In this document: positions 9,144 through 18,842 of the stretch, one piece after another
Layout: each line of letters opens with the position of its first letter
How positions within the stretch are numbered: position 1 is the stretch's first letter
Origin: Clostridium thailandense
GTDB taxonomy: Bacteria; Bacillota; Clostridia; Clostridiales; Clostridiaceae
Direction: 5' to 3'
Assembly (NCBI RefSeq): GCF_019207025.1
Contig: NZ_JAEEGC010000007.1
Coordinates: 124,001 to 188,000, forward strand
DNA length: 64,000 nt
Notes under the pieces: generated by a model
Told to the model about the DNA's origin: nothing
Seen by the model: the letters and a program-made list of their open reading frames with translations, nothing else
Database searches by the model: none
Position numbers and translations under genes: made by a program

Positions 9144-10580
9144 CTAAGATATTTTTGCCAGTGATACAATTATGCTTGTGCCTTTATCTTCATGGCCTAC
9201 AGCCCATATCTTACCTTTATGACCCTCAACAATTTGTTTTGCAATGGCAAGCCCAAGGCCGCTGCCTTTTGTCTCACTTCTAGCCAGATCTGCTCTGTAA
9301 AACCTATCAAATACTTTGTTTATATCATTCTTATTAATGCCTACCCCGTTATCTCTTATTTCAATAATAATGCTAGAAGCAGTTTCTCTAAGTATGATAG
9401 CTATTTTTCCTTGTTTTTTGTCCATATATTTTCGAGAGTTATCAATTATATTTACTATAACTCTTCGCATTCTTTCTCTATCAATCTTAACGTATTTTGA
9501 TTCTTTTAAATTATTTTCTAAACTAATTTCTATGTTTGATTTTTGAAGCTCAGGTGCACATTCAAGAATACAGTAATCAAAATAGTTAATAATATCTGTT
9601 TTTTCAAAATTAAAAGGAAGTTTATTTAAATCTAGTCTAGAATATAAAAGCAAATCATCAATCATAGCATCCATTTGTTCAGCCTTTGAATAAATAGTTT
9701 TTAGATAGAGTTCGGTTTTTTCAGGGGTATTTGCTATGCCATCTAAGATTCCTTCAACATATCCCTTTATAGAAGTTATAGGAGTCTTTAGATCATGAGA
9801 TATGCTGGAAACTAACATTTTTCTATTGTCATCATATTTCATTTTCATACGCACAGAATCTTTTAGTTGTATTCTCATTCGTTCAAAGTCAGCACATAGT
9901 TCTCTAATTTCACAATCTCCATTTTCTACAATTTCAAAGTCTAAGTCACCTTTACTGATCTCCGCTGTAGCTTTTTTTAGAATAGAGATAGGTTCCAATA
10001 TTCTTTTTGAATAAAGATAAGACATGAATATATTTACGGCTGCAAAGGAAGCGAAAAATACAATTAGAACTGTTATAATAAATGTTTTAAAAGTATCTGC
10101 TTCCTTTCCTGTAGGGGCTAGCAATAATACGTTTCCTACAGACTTATCTTTAAAAACAACTGGAGATACTTCAGTCATATAGAATGTATTATCAATTTGT
10201 ATTGGCTTACTAAAGAGTTTAGATTTACTTTCTTCTAGGCATCTTTCTATGTCAATTTTATTAACATCTTTTGAAGAAAATATGACTTTATTATCTTTAG
10301 TTATTATAAGTTCTCCATTTATACTTGAAAGTTTATGATGCATATATTTTTGAAATTCAGGGTCTTCTATATTCTCAGGATTTAATTGAGATATATTTTT
10401 TATTGAATTTAATAACTCTGATTTAATAGCTGCTGTTTTTTTGAAATTTTGATAATTCATATCTGTATGAAAAATATCTGAGGATACCAATATAAATATA
10501 AATATTGTAAAGCATGCAATAATAATTGGTATTAAAACCGTTATAGTATTGGAAATAATCAAGCGTTTTTTTATATCCAT
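9144..10580 (-). CDS. Membrane sensor histidine kinase
   Basis: The protein has 478 residues: TM1 at about 10-33, an extracytoplasmic sensor of about 130 residues, TM2 near 168-188, and HAMP (SKRILEPISILKKATAEISKGDL). The HisKA H-box ISHDLKTPITSIKGY is near 260, followed by N-box NIIDNSRKY, the G1 box DNGVGI and the G2 box GSGLGLAIAKQIVEGHKG. The sizeable extracellular domain is unlike the tiny loop of BceS-type kinases. Its ribosome binding site AAGGTG overlaps the end of the permease gene, so translation may be coupled. The ligand is unknown. Confidence 0.92.
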   Translation of the reverse strand: MDIKKRLIISNTITVLIPIIIACFTIFIFILVSSDIFHTDMNYQNFKKTAAIKSELLNSIKNISQLNPENIEDPEFQKYMHHKLSSINGELIITKDNKVIFSSKDVNKIDIERCLEESKSKLFSKPIQIDNTFYMTEVSPVVFKDKSVGNVLLLAPTGKEADTFKTFIITVLIVFFASFAAVNIFMSYLYSKRILEPISILKKATAEISKGDLDFEIVENGDCEIRELCADFERMRIQLKDSVRMKMKYDDNRKMLVSSISHDLKTPITSIKGYVEGILDGIANTPEKTELYLKTIYSKAEQMDAMIDDLLLYSRLDLNKLPFNFEKTDIINYFDYCILECAPELQKSNIEISLENNLKESKYVKIDRERMRRVIVNIIDNSRKYMDKKQGKIAIILRETASSIIIEIRDNGVGINKNDINKVFDRFYRADLARSETKGSGLGLAIAKQIVEGHKGKIWAVGHEDKGTSIIVSLAKIS

Positions 10581-10589
10581 TTTTTCACC

Positions 10590-11342
10590 TTAGAACTCTT
10601 TTTTATCAAATAAATAATAGCTTCCTGTAAATAATAGTATAGCATAACTTGATAGCATCATAAACTGACGAAATATTTTTAAAAAAGAAACATTGTTCAT
10701 AATCCATAATGTATACCAATCCATCATACTTGTAAAAAATATGCCAGAATAGCTTGAAAAAACAATCCCTAAAGCTTTAAAAACAATAAAAATAAGGATA
10801 GATACAAAAAACACACCTATACCACTCCGTAATATGTTTGTAAGAAGTGTAATAAGAAGTGCCAAAACTAGCATAGGCATTAATGTTACTAAATAAGCAA
10901 TAAATATCTTAATAATGCTTGTTATTGTAAAGGAATTTGAATTAAAAATAAAACCAGCTATAGTGGAAAAAATCATTATGAATACAAGGTTAACAGAAAC
11001 AAATAGCATTATGGAAATAACTTTTGCAGTAAAAAATTTCAATCTTGTAACTGGTCTTGTAAGTGCAATCTTCATAGTGTTTTGAGCAAATTCACCAGAA
11101 AAACTATCTATAGTGACAAGTGCAGTAAATAGAGGAAGAATTGAGTTAGCTACTACAGAAAGCACAAGTAATGGGAATGCTGTACTAGAAGTTCCGCGTA
11201 TTCCAAAGCCACTTCTTAAACCGATAATGGATACTTGTCCCAGTATGATAAAAATAAGTGATATTGCTGCTGCAACTAAAACTTTTTTCTTCTTATAGAG
11301 TTTTTCAATTTCATTAATTATAACTGCTTTAAATTCTACCAT
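10590..11342 (-). CDS. ABC-2 type transporter permease
   Basis: The protein has 250 residues and six predicted membrane segments, with the conserved cytoplasmic motif SFSGEFAQNTMKIALTRPVT around 85-105 that is typical of ABC-2 exporters of the BcrB/EcsB/NatB type. It overlaps the ATPase gene by 14 bases, a strong sign of translational coupling. With that ATPase it would form an exporter for a peptide, drug or ion. The adjacent sensor kinase and regulator make a peptide- or envelope-stress-responsive efflux system likely, by analogy. Confidence 0.88.
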   Translation of the reverse strand: MVEFKAVIINEIEKLYKKKKVLVAAAISLIFIILGQVSIIGLRSGFGIRGTSSTAFPLLVLSVVANSILPLFTALVTIDSFSGEFAQNTMKIALTRPVTRLKFFTAKVISIMLFVSVNLVFIMIFSTIAGFIFNSNSFTITSIIKIFIAYLVTLMPMLVLALLITLLTNILRSGIGVFFVSILIFIVFKALGIVFSSYSGIFFTSMMDWYTLWIMNNVSFLKIFRQFMMLSSYAILLFTGSYYLFDKKEF

Positions 11343-12054
11343 TTCTCTCCACCTCGCTAATAAAATAATTTTCTAAGGAAGCATAATCATTTAGTATATT
11401 TTTGGTGGTTTCTACACTAAGCATTTTACCATTATATAAGATTCCAACGCTGGTACAAGTGAGCTCAACATCATGTATAAGATGGCTTGAAATGAAAAAT
11501 GTGGTTTTTTCTATTTCCGCAAGGTCTTTTATAATATTTCTTACAGCAATCATTCCTTCAACATCAAGACCATTTAAAGGTTCATCTAAAATAACTACTT
11601 CAGGTTTAGATAAAATTGCAGCAGCAATTCCAAGTCTTTGTTTCATACCAAGAGAAAACTTTCTAGGTTTCTCATCTTTATATTTTAAAAGTCCTATAAG
11701 TTCTAAAACTTCTTCAATTCTTGTATTATCAACATTGTCATAAAACCTTGAAAATTGTTTTAGGTTTTCAAAGGCCGTTAAGTAGGAATAAGATTCAGCA
11801 GTTTCTATAATACAACCTACTTTTTTCATAGATTGTTCAAATTCTTCTAGAACACTATGCCCTAAAATTTTGACATCACCACTGTCCGGTCTTACTAGTC
11901 CAGTCATAATTTTCATGGCAGTAGTTTTACCGGCACCATTAGGTCCTAAAAATCCAAAAATATCACCCCTATTTATATCAAGATTAATGTCCATTATTCC
12001 TCGTCCATTTTTATATATTTTGGAGAGGTTTTTAATTTCGATTACTTTTTCCAT
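11329..12054 (-). CDS. ABC transporter ATP-binding protein (BcrA/CcmA type)
   Basis: The protein has 241 residues: Walker A GPNGAGKTT near 38-46, Q-loop region, signature FSLGMKQRLGIA, Walker B VVILDEPLNGLD, and switch histidine in FISSHLIHD. The signature reads SLGMKQR rather than LSGGQ, usual in BcrA-like exporters of bacitracin or lantibiotic immunity type. A GGGGGT ribosome binding site precedes the ATG. The preceding gene encodes a secreted protein, and a hairpin in between may reduce read-through into this gene. Confidence 0.92.
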   Translation of the reverse strand: MEKVIEIKNLSKIYKNGRGIMDINLDINRGDIFGFLGPNGAGKTTAMKIMTGLVRPDSGDVKILGHSVLEEFEQSMKKVGCIIETAESYSYLTAFENLKQFSRFYDNVDNTRIEEVLELIGLLKYKDEKPRKFSLGMKQRLGIAAAILSKPEVVILDEPLNGLDVEGMIAVRNIIKDLAEIEKTTFFISSHLIHDVELTCTSVGILYNGKMLSVETTKNILNDYASLENYFISEVERNGRI

Positions 12055-12097
12055 TTATATACCCCCAAAGACAAATATAAATAATATCGCTAAGAAT

Positions 12098-12127
12098 AAC
12101 TTGCCAGTTATAATACTGGCAAGTTTT
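12098..12127. terminator. Hairpin between the secreted-protein gene and the ABC genes
   Basis: AACTTGCCAG and CTGGCAAGTT form a perfect 10-bp stem with an 8-base loop. On the minus strand the following T-tract is weak (TTATTCTTA), so it is better read as an attenuator or mRNA-stabilising hairpin than a full stop. Confidence 0.6.
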
Positions 12128-12131
12128 ATTA

Positions 12132-13367
12132 TTAATTGAATACTTTATTGAACTCGTCATCAGATACAAGATTTTGATTTCTTCTTGAGTCTATATTAAA
12201 ATATATTCTGGCAGAATGCGGATTGACAGATATGTTCCCCTTAATACTAGAGTCAGAAGAAGTAAAAGGTGCATCAAAGTGGTCTTTATTAAAGCTTGCA
12301 CTAAATTTAAAATCTGTTTTGTTATATGCATAATCTTCATAACCTTTTGTATACTCTTCATGATAAGTTCCGCTTATGCTCTTTTCATTTATTTGTTCAA
12401 TATTTATCGATCTTTCACCTATTTTTTCAAATTTTCCATCCTTTTCTAATATGATATCGCTTTTGTATTTTCCAGTATATTTTTCTGGATTAGATAGCCT
12501 ATTGTAGTCTTTTTCTATAACCTTCTCTACCTTTTGTCCACTTAGATCGGGCTTCTTAACGATAGTTGAATTAATATTAGACAATTTTCCTAATAGTTCG
12601 AAAGTTAAAATATGTTCTTTACCACTTTCATCTTTACCAGATATTGTTCCAGTTCCAAGAACACTTTGAATTAAACCATTTTTATCAATTAACATTTTTC
12701 CTGTAACATCTTTTACAAATATATCTTTTGAAATTTTAGGCATATAGTCCTCGTTATCGCCCCTGTTTCTTCCAAATACATTTTTTGATTGAAAAGATAC
12801 TACTGCGTTAACTAGTGCCGGAATTTGTGATTCGTTTAAAGAACCAGATAACTCTTTACTTCCATCAGCATTTTGAGTAACTGCAACAGAATCTTTTAAA
12901 TTACCTATAAGGGCATCTGCTATTTTTTCTACGTCACTAGCTTGTTTCTCTTTGAAAGGATTTTTAAAAGAGTTATTTTCATGAGGTTTTTCATATTCAT
13001 TAACATAATAAACATTTTGAGAATTATCTTTATTTATAAAAGAGTTTTTATCAGAGTAATTATAATATTCTCTTTTGGTTGAGCCTTCTATAGTTGTTTC
13101 TGTACGTTCAGTAGCCTGATCTGATACACTACACTTGATAACAGAACTATTAGAAGCAATAGTATTACCATTATCTTTCATGACAAGGGATACATCCATA
13201 GTATAATTTGAAAGTTTAGTAGTACAGCTTTCCGCTGTATATTTTAGAGAATCTTTAACTTGGTCATAGCCATTTTTAGAAGCTACTTCAGCCATGGCGG
13301 TACTTGCAAACATTAAAGTACCTACAGCAAAGCTTAAAATCATTGCTGTTTTTTTCTTGAATTTCAT
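12132..13367 (-). CDS. Secreted protein of unknown function, first gene of an ABC/two-component unit
   Basis: The protein has 411 residues and a classical signal peptide: a lysine-rich start, a hydrophobic core, and a STAMAE cleavage site near residue 26. There is no lipobox, so the protein is predicted to be released or wall-associated. The mature part is rich in beta-strand-like S/T/N/K segments and ends SDDEFNKVFN; I recognise no domain. The ribosome binding site GAAGGAG is strong. It is 77 bp upstream of the ABC genes on the same strand. A role as ligand, sensor partner or substrate of that system is inferred from position only. Confidence 0.75.
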   Translation of the reverse strand: MKFKKKTAMILSFAVGTLMFASTAMAEVASKNGYDQVKDSLKYTAESCTTKLSNYTMDVSLVMKDNGNTIASNSSVIKCSVSDQATERTETTIEGSTKREYYNYSDKNSFINKDNSQNVYYVNEYEKPHENNSFKNPFKEKQASDVEKIADALIGNLKDSVAVTQNADGSKELSGSLNESQIPALVNAVVSFQSKNVFGRNRGDNEDYMPKISKDIFVKDVTGKMLIDKNGLIQSVLGTGTISGKDESGKEHILTFELLGKLSNINSTIVKKPDLSGQKVEKVIEKDYNRLSNPEKYTGKYKSDIILEKDGKFEKIGERSINIEQINEKSISGTYHEEYTKGYEDYAYNKTDFKFSASFNKDHFDAPFTSSDSSIKGNISVNPHSARIYFNIDSRRNQNLVSDDEFNKVFN

Positions 13368-13415
13368 ATTTTAACAACTCCTTCTTAAATTTTAGTTCTA
13401 TTTTTTGTTATGAAA

Positions 13416-13515
13416 CTTCTCTTCCGTACGTCAGATGAGTAAAAGTAGTTATTACTAGATCAATACCTCTGGGTAAGCAGCACCACCAAATCAGAGATTT
13501 GAGATGTCTGCTTAT
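13416..13515. repeat. Dispersed intergenic element, copy A
   Basis: Read on the minus strand it has a hairpin (ATAAGCAG...CTGCTTAC with an inner AAATCTCTGATTT) followed about 40 bases later by TCTGACGTACGGAAGAGAAG. The same two-part arrangement is seen at 45354-45431, and the second motif recurs in the large repeat after tyrS. Confidence 0.5.
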
Positions 13516-13619
13516 GAAAGACTTTCATAATTATATTTTAAAATCTATATATCTACTTTACATAAACTAATTATAAATAAAATATAAACTTTATTCTATG
13601 AATAAATTCTGTCAACCTA

Positions 13620-13648
13620 TTGACAACTTTGAGTTTATGTTTTATTAT
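13620..13648 (+). promoter_or_regulatory. proS: Promoter of the proS leader
   Basis: A TTGACA -35 at 13620-13625 and a TATTAT -10 at 13643-13648 are separated by 17 bases, just upstream of the T-box leader. Confidence 0.75.
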
Positions 13649-13675
13649 ATAAAATAAATTTAAAGTATTTAAAAA

Positions 13676-13905
13676 ACTAAGAAGAGGGTTAGTAAAAACT
13701 AAAGCTTTTTTAAGAGAGGGAATGTAAGGTGTAAGATTCCTAAAAAGTCGTTTTGAACCTGCCTCAGAGTTCTGTACTGAAATAATAGTAGGCTACAGCG
13801 GTCAATTCCGTTAAAAATTAAGAGTGAATATATTTATAGTATATTAATAAGGGTGGTACCGCCGATATAGTCTTGGTCCCTATTAGGGATTTAAGGCTTT
13901 TTATA
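13676..13905 (+). promoter_or_regulatory. proS: T-box leader, proline specific (specifier CCU)
   Basis: The leader has the stem I AG-rich bulge (AAGAGAGG), an apical GGTG and the specifier region GAACCTGCCTCAGAG, which puts the specifier codon CCT (proline) at 13758-13760. The T-box core AAGGGTGGTACCGC is at 13849-13862. A terminator hairpin (TCCCTA/TAGGGA, extended by GTCTT/AAGGC) with a T-tract follows at about 13870-13905. Uncharged tRNA-Pro should favour read-through into proS. The specifier agrees with the identity of the downstream enzyme. Confidence 0.92.
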
Positions 13906-14025
13906 TTGCCCAAAATTAGTTGACTTACTATTAAAGTACATACTTTATGTCAATAATATTTATTAGATTTTACCTTTAAAAAGAGCAATATTAAATGTAT
14001 AAGTCTATTTAGGAGGAGTATTAAA

Positions 14026-15462
14026 ATGGATAATGAAAAGAAGCTAGTGGAACAAATAACACCTATGGATGTAGATTTTGCACAATGGTATACGGATATA
14101 GTTAAAAAGGCTGAATTAATTGACTATTCAAGTGTTAGAGGGTGTATGATAATACGTCCTTATGCTTATGCAATGTGGGAAAATATACAAAAGGATTTGG
14201 ATAAGAGATTTAAAGAATTAGGTCATGAAAATGTGTATATGCCAATGTTTATACCAGAAAGCTTGCTTCAAAAAGAAAAGGATCACGTTGAAGGCTTTGC
14301 ACCTGAAGTTGCTTGGGTAACGCAAGGTGGTAATGAAGAATTAACAGAAAGACTATGTGTACGTCCAACATCAGAAACATTATTTTGTGAACATTATGCT
14401 AAGGTAGTTCAATCTTATAAAGATTTACCAAAACTATATAATCAGTGGTGTTCAGTTGTAAGATGGGAAAAAACAACTCGTCCATTTCTTAGAACAACAG
14501 AATTCCTATGGCAAGAAGGTCATACAATTCATGCTACAAAGGAAGAGGCAGAAGCAGAGACAATACAAATGTTAAATGTTTATGCTGATCATGCTGAGCA
14601 AATGCTAGCTATGCCAGTTGTAAGAGGACAGAAGACTGAAAAAGAAAAATTTGCAGGAGCAGAGGCCACTTATACAATAGAAGCTTTAATGCATGATGGT
14701 AAAGCTCTTCAAGCTGGAACTTCACACTACTTTGGAACAAACTTTGCAGAAGCTTTTGGAATTCAATTTAGTGATAAGGATGGTAAGCTTAAGCATGTTC
14801 ATCAGACTTCTTGGGGATTCACAACCCGTTCAATTGGTGCAATAATTATGGTTCATGGAGATGACAATGGACTTAAAATGCCACCAAGAATAGCGCCAAT
14901 TCAAGTTGTTATTACACCAGTAGCACAACATAAAGAAGGTGTTTTAGATAAGGCAAGAGAATTAAAAGAAAGAATATCTAAAATTGCTAGGGTTAAGCTA
15001 GATGACAGTGACAAAATGCCAGGCTGGAAGTTTGCGGAATACGAAATGAAAGGAGTTCCAGTTCGTTTAGAAATTGGTCCTAAAGATATAGAAAAGAATC
15101 AAGTTGTACTTGTAAGAAGAGATACAAGAGAAAAAATCGTAGTTTCTATGGATGAATTAGAAACTAAAATACCAGCATTATTAGATGATATACATAATTC
15201 AATGCTTGAAGCTGCAAAAGCTGTTAGAGAACTAAAAACTAGTGTTGCAAAAACTATGGATGAATTCAAAGATATAGTTGAAAATAAAACTGGTTTTGTT
15301 AAAGCAATGTGGTGTGGGGACAGAGATTGCGAAGATAAAATTAAAGAAGAAACTGGAGCAACTTCAAGGTGTATGCCATTTGCACAAGAAAATCTTTCTG
15401 ATACATGTGTATGTTGTGGTAAAAAAGCTAAACATATGGTTTACTGGGGTAGAGCATATTAA
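14026..15462 (+). CDS. proS: Prolyl-tRNA synthetase, archaeal/eukaryote-like type
   Basis: This class II synthetase charges tRNA-Pro. It has 478 residues, the shorter form that lacks the large bacterial editing insertion. Visible landmarks are [14 protein letters not shown], the motif 2 region [20 protein letters not shown] near 145-165, and [21 protein letters not shown] near 260-280. A C-terminal domain with several cysteines ends in the characteristic terminal tyrosine (YWGRAY). The ribosome binding site AGGAGGAG is strong. It is controlled by a proline T-box, and a terminator follows. Confidence 0.97.
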   Translation: MDNEKKLVEQITPMDVDFAQWYTDIVKKAELIDYSSVRGCMIIRPYAYAMWENIQKDLDKRFKELGHENVYMPMFIPESLLQKEKDHVEGFAPEVAWVTQGGNEELTERLCVRPTSETLFCEHYAKVVQSYKDLPKLYNQWCSVVRWEKTTRPFLRTTEFLWQEGHTIHATKEEAEAETIQMLNVYADHAEQMLAMPVVRGQKTEKEKFAGAEATYTIEALMHDGKALQAGTSHYFGTNFAEAFGIQFSDKDGKLKHVHQTSWGFTTRSIGAIIMVHGDDNGLKMPPRIAPIQVVITPVAQHKEGVLDKARELKERISKIARVKLDDSDKMPGWKFAEYEMKGVPVRLEIGPKDIEKNQVVLVRRDTREKIVVSMDELETKIPALLDDIHNSMLEAAKAVRELKTSVAKTMDEFKDIVENKTGFVKAMWCGDRDCEDKIKEETGATSRCMPFAQENLSDTCVCCGKKAKHMVYWGRAY

Positions 15463-15480
15463 TATAAAGTAATATATTAA

Positions 15481-15511
15481 ATAAGTCATAGAGAACTATG
15501 ACTTATTTTTT
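15481..15511 (+). terminator. Terminator after proS
   Basis: ATAAGTCATAG and CTATGACTTAT form an 11-bp stem followed by TTTTT. Confidence 0.9.
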
Positions 15512-15658
15512 ACTAATAATTATATATAATTTGGTCTAAAATAAATAGATGGTTTTAAGATTTAATTATTGAAAAGTGAGTTATTAAGGGTTTATTTTCA
15601 AATGAATAATATAGTATACTTTAATATAGATTCGCAAATAAAAAAAGAGGTGAATTAA

Positions 15659-16846
15659 GTGGATAAACAAGTAATTTTAGAAAAAGCTAAAGCTATAAAA
15701 AATAAACTTATAGATATACGACGAGATATACATGCACATCCAGAAATAGGCATGCATGAGAATAGAACAGCAAAATTAATAGCCGAAACCTTAGAACAGC
15801 ATGGAATAGAGGTTCAAGAGCATATTGGAGGAACTGGTGTTGTTGGAGTGCTTAGAGGAAAACATCCAGGAAAAACTATACTTTTAAGAGCAGACATGGA
15901 CTGTTTAAGAATTGCAGAAGAGAATAACGTAAATTACAAATCTGAATATCCTAACTTAATGCATGCCTGTGGACATGATGCCCATGTCTCATGGCTTATT
16001 GGAGCTGCCATAATTTTATCAGAAATCAAAGAAGAATTGTGTGGTAATGTGAAATTCTTATTTCAACCTGCAGAGGAGAAAGAAGGTGGAGCAGAGAAAA
16101 CCATAGGCAGTGGAGTACTAGAAAATCCTAGAGTAGATGCTGTAGTGGGTGCGCATGTTTGGCCTAATATTGAAGCAGGAAAAATAGGCATTAAGGCAGG
16201 ACCATTAATGGCGGCATCTGACAATTTTAAGATAACTATATACGGAAAAGGTGGGCACGGCGGACAACCACATAAGTGTATAGATCCTATAGCTGTTGCA
16301 TGTGAAATATATATGGCTTTACAAACTATAGTAAGTAGAAAGGTAGATCCTTTAGAGCCAGCTGTTATAACCATAGGAAAACTTAATGCTGGTTTAGCGC
16401 ATAATGTAATACCAGACAAAGCTGAAATGGAAGGAACTATAAGGACATTAACTTATGAAGTTAGAGATAAAATCCCTGATATAATGAGATCTATTATAGA
16501 AGGAATATGTTTAGCAAATGGGGCTAAATGTGATTTTGATTTTTTTCCTTATCATGCACCTGTAATTAATGATTCTGAAATTACAGCTGTTGTTGGAAGA
16601 GCAGCTAGTAATATTATAGGTCATAAGAATTTAGTTATAATTGATAAGCCTACTATGATAGGCGAAGATTTCTCAAGTTTTGAAGAAAAGGTTCCTGGCA
16701 CATTTTTTTGGGTAGGTACATATAATTTTGAAAAAGGAATTGTTAAACCATTACATAATCCAAAGTTTAATATAGATGAGGATATAATATATAAAGCAGC
16801 CGCTGTATTTGCAGAGTGTGCTTTAGTTTATCTAAACGAAAAATAA
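15659..16846 (+). CDS. M20 family N-acyl amino acid amidohydrolase
   Basis: This metal-dependent amidohydrolase has 395 residues and no signal peptide, so it is cytoplasmic. Visible motifs are RRDIHAHPEIGMHE near the start, LLRADMD near 78, HACGHDAH near 102 (metal ligands), FQPAEEKEGGA near 138, and a late GEDFSSF. This is the IAA-amino-acid hydrolase/hippurate hydrolase/AmaA group, which removes acyl groups from amino acids or cleaves small peptides; the true substrate cannot be read. The start is GTG at 15659, seven bases after AAGAGGTG. Confidence 0.9.
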   Translation: MDKQVILEKAKAIKNKLIDIRRDIHAHPEIGMHENRTAKLIAETLEQHGIEVQEHIGGTGVVGVLRGKHPGKTILLRADMDCLRIAEENNVNYKSEYPNLMHACGHDAHVSWLIGAAIILSEIKEELCGNVKFLFQPAEEKEGGAEKTIGSGVLENPRVDAVVGAHVWPNIEAGKIGIKAGPLMAASDNFKITIYGKGGHGGQPHKCIDPIAVACEIYMALQTIVSRKVDPLEPAVITIGKLNAGLAHNVIPDKAEMEGTIRTLTYEVRDKIPDIMRSIIEGICLANGAKCDFDFFPYHAPVINDSEITAVVGRAASNIIGHKNLVIIDKPTMIGEDFSSFEEKVPGTFFWVGTYNFEKGIVKPLHNPKFNIDEDIIYKAAAVFAECALVYLNEK

Positions 16847-16963
16847 AAATATGTATAATTTGAAAATTACTTTAAAACAATTTATAAAAACTATAGGTAA
16901 AATGGTTTTTGTTGATATAATATAATTATGTAATTTATAAGTATATTGATATGGAGGCTTAAC

Positions 16964-18826
16964 ATGTTTAACAATAAGAAATTTGATGGCAATAAGCTTA
17001 AATACGGCATTTATTATGCAATAGCAGTTGCTGTTATTCTTTTCGTCGTTAATAGTTATGTAATGAATTTGAAAACTGAGCATATAAAATATAGTGATTT
17101 TATGACATATGTTTCTCAGAATAAGGTTGAGGAAGTACAGATATCTAAAGATAGGATAATTATTACTCCCAAATTAAAAGAGGGAGAAAAGAGTAAGATA
17201 TTATATACAGAAAGAATAGATGACCCAGATTTAATAAAGAAACTTGAAGAGGCTAAAGTTAAAAATGGTATCAAGTATAGTGGATCACCTTTAGAGAATA
17301 ATCCAATAAAAAACTTTATTTTAAATTGGATACTTCCAATAATAATATTCATGTTTATTGGAAGGATACTATTTGGGAGACTTGACAAAAAAATGGGTAG
17401 TGGAGTTATGTCTTTTGGTAAAAATACTGCAAAGATATACGCAGAAAATGAAACAGGTATAACTTTTAATGACGTAGCAGGACAAGAAGAAGCCAAGGAA
17501 TCTCTGGTTGAGATTGTAGATTTTCTTCATAATCCGCAAAAGTATACAGATATAGGAGCTAGACTCCCAAAAGGAGCGTTGCTTGTTGGTCCTCCGGGTA
17601 CGGGTAAAACTTTGATAGCGAAGGCAGTAGCTGGGGAAGCCAATGTACCATTTTTCTCTATATCAGGATCAGCTTTTGTAGAAATGTTTGTAGGAATGGG
17701 AGCATCAAGAGTTAGAGATCTCTTTGAACAAGCCCAACAAAAAGCACCATGTATAATATTTATAGACGAAATAGATGCTATAGGTAAAAGTAGAGAAGGT
17801 AATATAGCAGGAAATGATGAAAGAGAACAAACTTTAAATCAGTTGCTTGCTGAAATGGATGGATTTGATTCATCTAAAGGAGTTGTAATTTTAGCCGCAA
17901 CTAATAGACCAGAAGTATTAGATAAGGCTCTATTAAGACCAGGAAGATTTGATAGGAGAGTAATTGTAGATAGACCAGATTTAAAAGGGAGAGAAGATAT
18001 ACTAAAGGTTCATTCAAAAGGAGTAAAGATATCTTCTACGGCAGACTTAAGTGCTATAGCTAAAGGAACTCCAGGAGCAGTTGGAGCAGATTTAGCTAAT
18101 ATAATAAATGAAGCAGCATTAAGGGCTGTAAAGAATAATAGAAAAGAAGTAGTGCAGGAAGACTTAGAGGAAGCAGTTGAGGTAATAATAGCTGGAAAGG
18201 AAAAGAAAGATAGAATATTATCAGATGCGGAAAAGAGGTCGGTAGCTTTTCACGAGGTTGGTCACGCATTAGTGGCAGCTTTATTAAAACATACAGATCC
18301 AGTTCATAAAATCACTATAGTTCCTAGAACTATGGGAGCATTAGGATACACTATGCAGCTCCCTGCTGAAGAAAAGTATTTAATAACCAAGGAAGAGATG
18401 ATGGACCAAATATGTGTAATGTTAGGTGGAAGAGCTGCTGAGGAAACAGAGTTTAACACAATATCCACGGGAGCATCCAATGATATAGAAAGAGCAACTC
18501 AAACAGCAAGAAGTATGGTTACCGTATACGGAATGACTGAAAGATTTGATATGATGGGACTTGAATCTATTCAAAATAGATATTTAGATGGAAGGCCTGT
18601 TTTAAATTGCAGCGCTGAAACTGCAGCAATTATAGATGAAGAGACTCTAAAAATAATAAAGACATCTCATGAAAAAGTTAAGAATTTACTTAGAGATAAC
18701 ATGAATTTGCTGAGAGAGATATCAGAAAAATTGTTAGAAAAAGAGACATTAATGGGTGATGAATTTATAGCTATGGTAAAAGGGAATGGGGCTTCTAAAG
18801 AGTATTTATCAAAAGAACAAGAATAG
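16964..18826 (+). CDS. ftsH: ATP-dependent zinc metalloprotease FtsH
   Basis: This membrane-bound AAA+ protease degrades unfolded and regulatory proteins. It has 620 residues: TM1 about 18-36, an extracytoplasmic domain, TM2 about 113-132, AAA module with GPPGTGKT (about 209-216), FIDEIDAIG and the second region of homology, then the zinc protease site HEVGH near 430. GGAGG lies eight bases before the ATG at 16964; the upstream in-frame start would add six residues. Many clostridia carry more than one FtsH, and this copy away from tilS-hpt may be the secondary one (inference). The next gene starts 17 bases later. Confidence 0.95.
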   Translation: MFNNKKFDGNKLKYGIYYAIAVAVILFVVNSYVMNLKTEHIKYSDFMTYVSQNKVEEVQISKDRIIITPKLKEGEKSKILYTERIDDPDLIKKLEEAKVKNGIKYSGSPLENNPIKNFILNWILPIIIFMFIGRILFGRLDKKMGSGVMSFGKNTAKIYAENETGITFNDVAGQEEAKESLVEIVDFLHNPQKYTDIGARLPKGALLVGPPGTGKTLIAKAVAGEANVPFFSISGSAFVEMFVGMGASRVRDLFEQAQQKAPCIIFIDEIDAIGKSREGNIAGNDEREQTLNQLLAEMDGFDSSKGVVILAATNRPEVLDKALLRPGRFDRRVIVDRPDLKGREDILKVHSKGVKISSTADLSAIAKGTPGAVGADLANIINEAALRAVKNNRKEVVQEDLEEAVEVIIAGKEKKDRILSDAEKRSVAFHEVGHALVAALLKHTDPVHKITIVPRTMGALGYTMQLPAEEKYLITKEEMMDQICVMLGGRAAEETEFNTISTGASNDIERATQTARSMVTVYGMTERFDMMGLESIQNRYLDGRPVLNCSAETAAIIDEETLKIIKTSHEKVKNLLRDNMNLLREISEKLLEKETLMGDEFIAMVKGNGASKEYLSKEQE

Positions 18827-18842
18827 AATGGAGATTTTCACT

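Noticed and set aside
9192-10014. Plus-strand reading frames across the sensor kinase gene
   Set aside because: They are antisense to a full-length, well-supported kinase and have no start signals.
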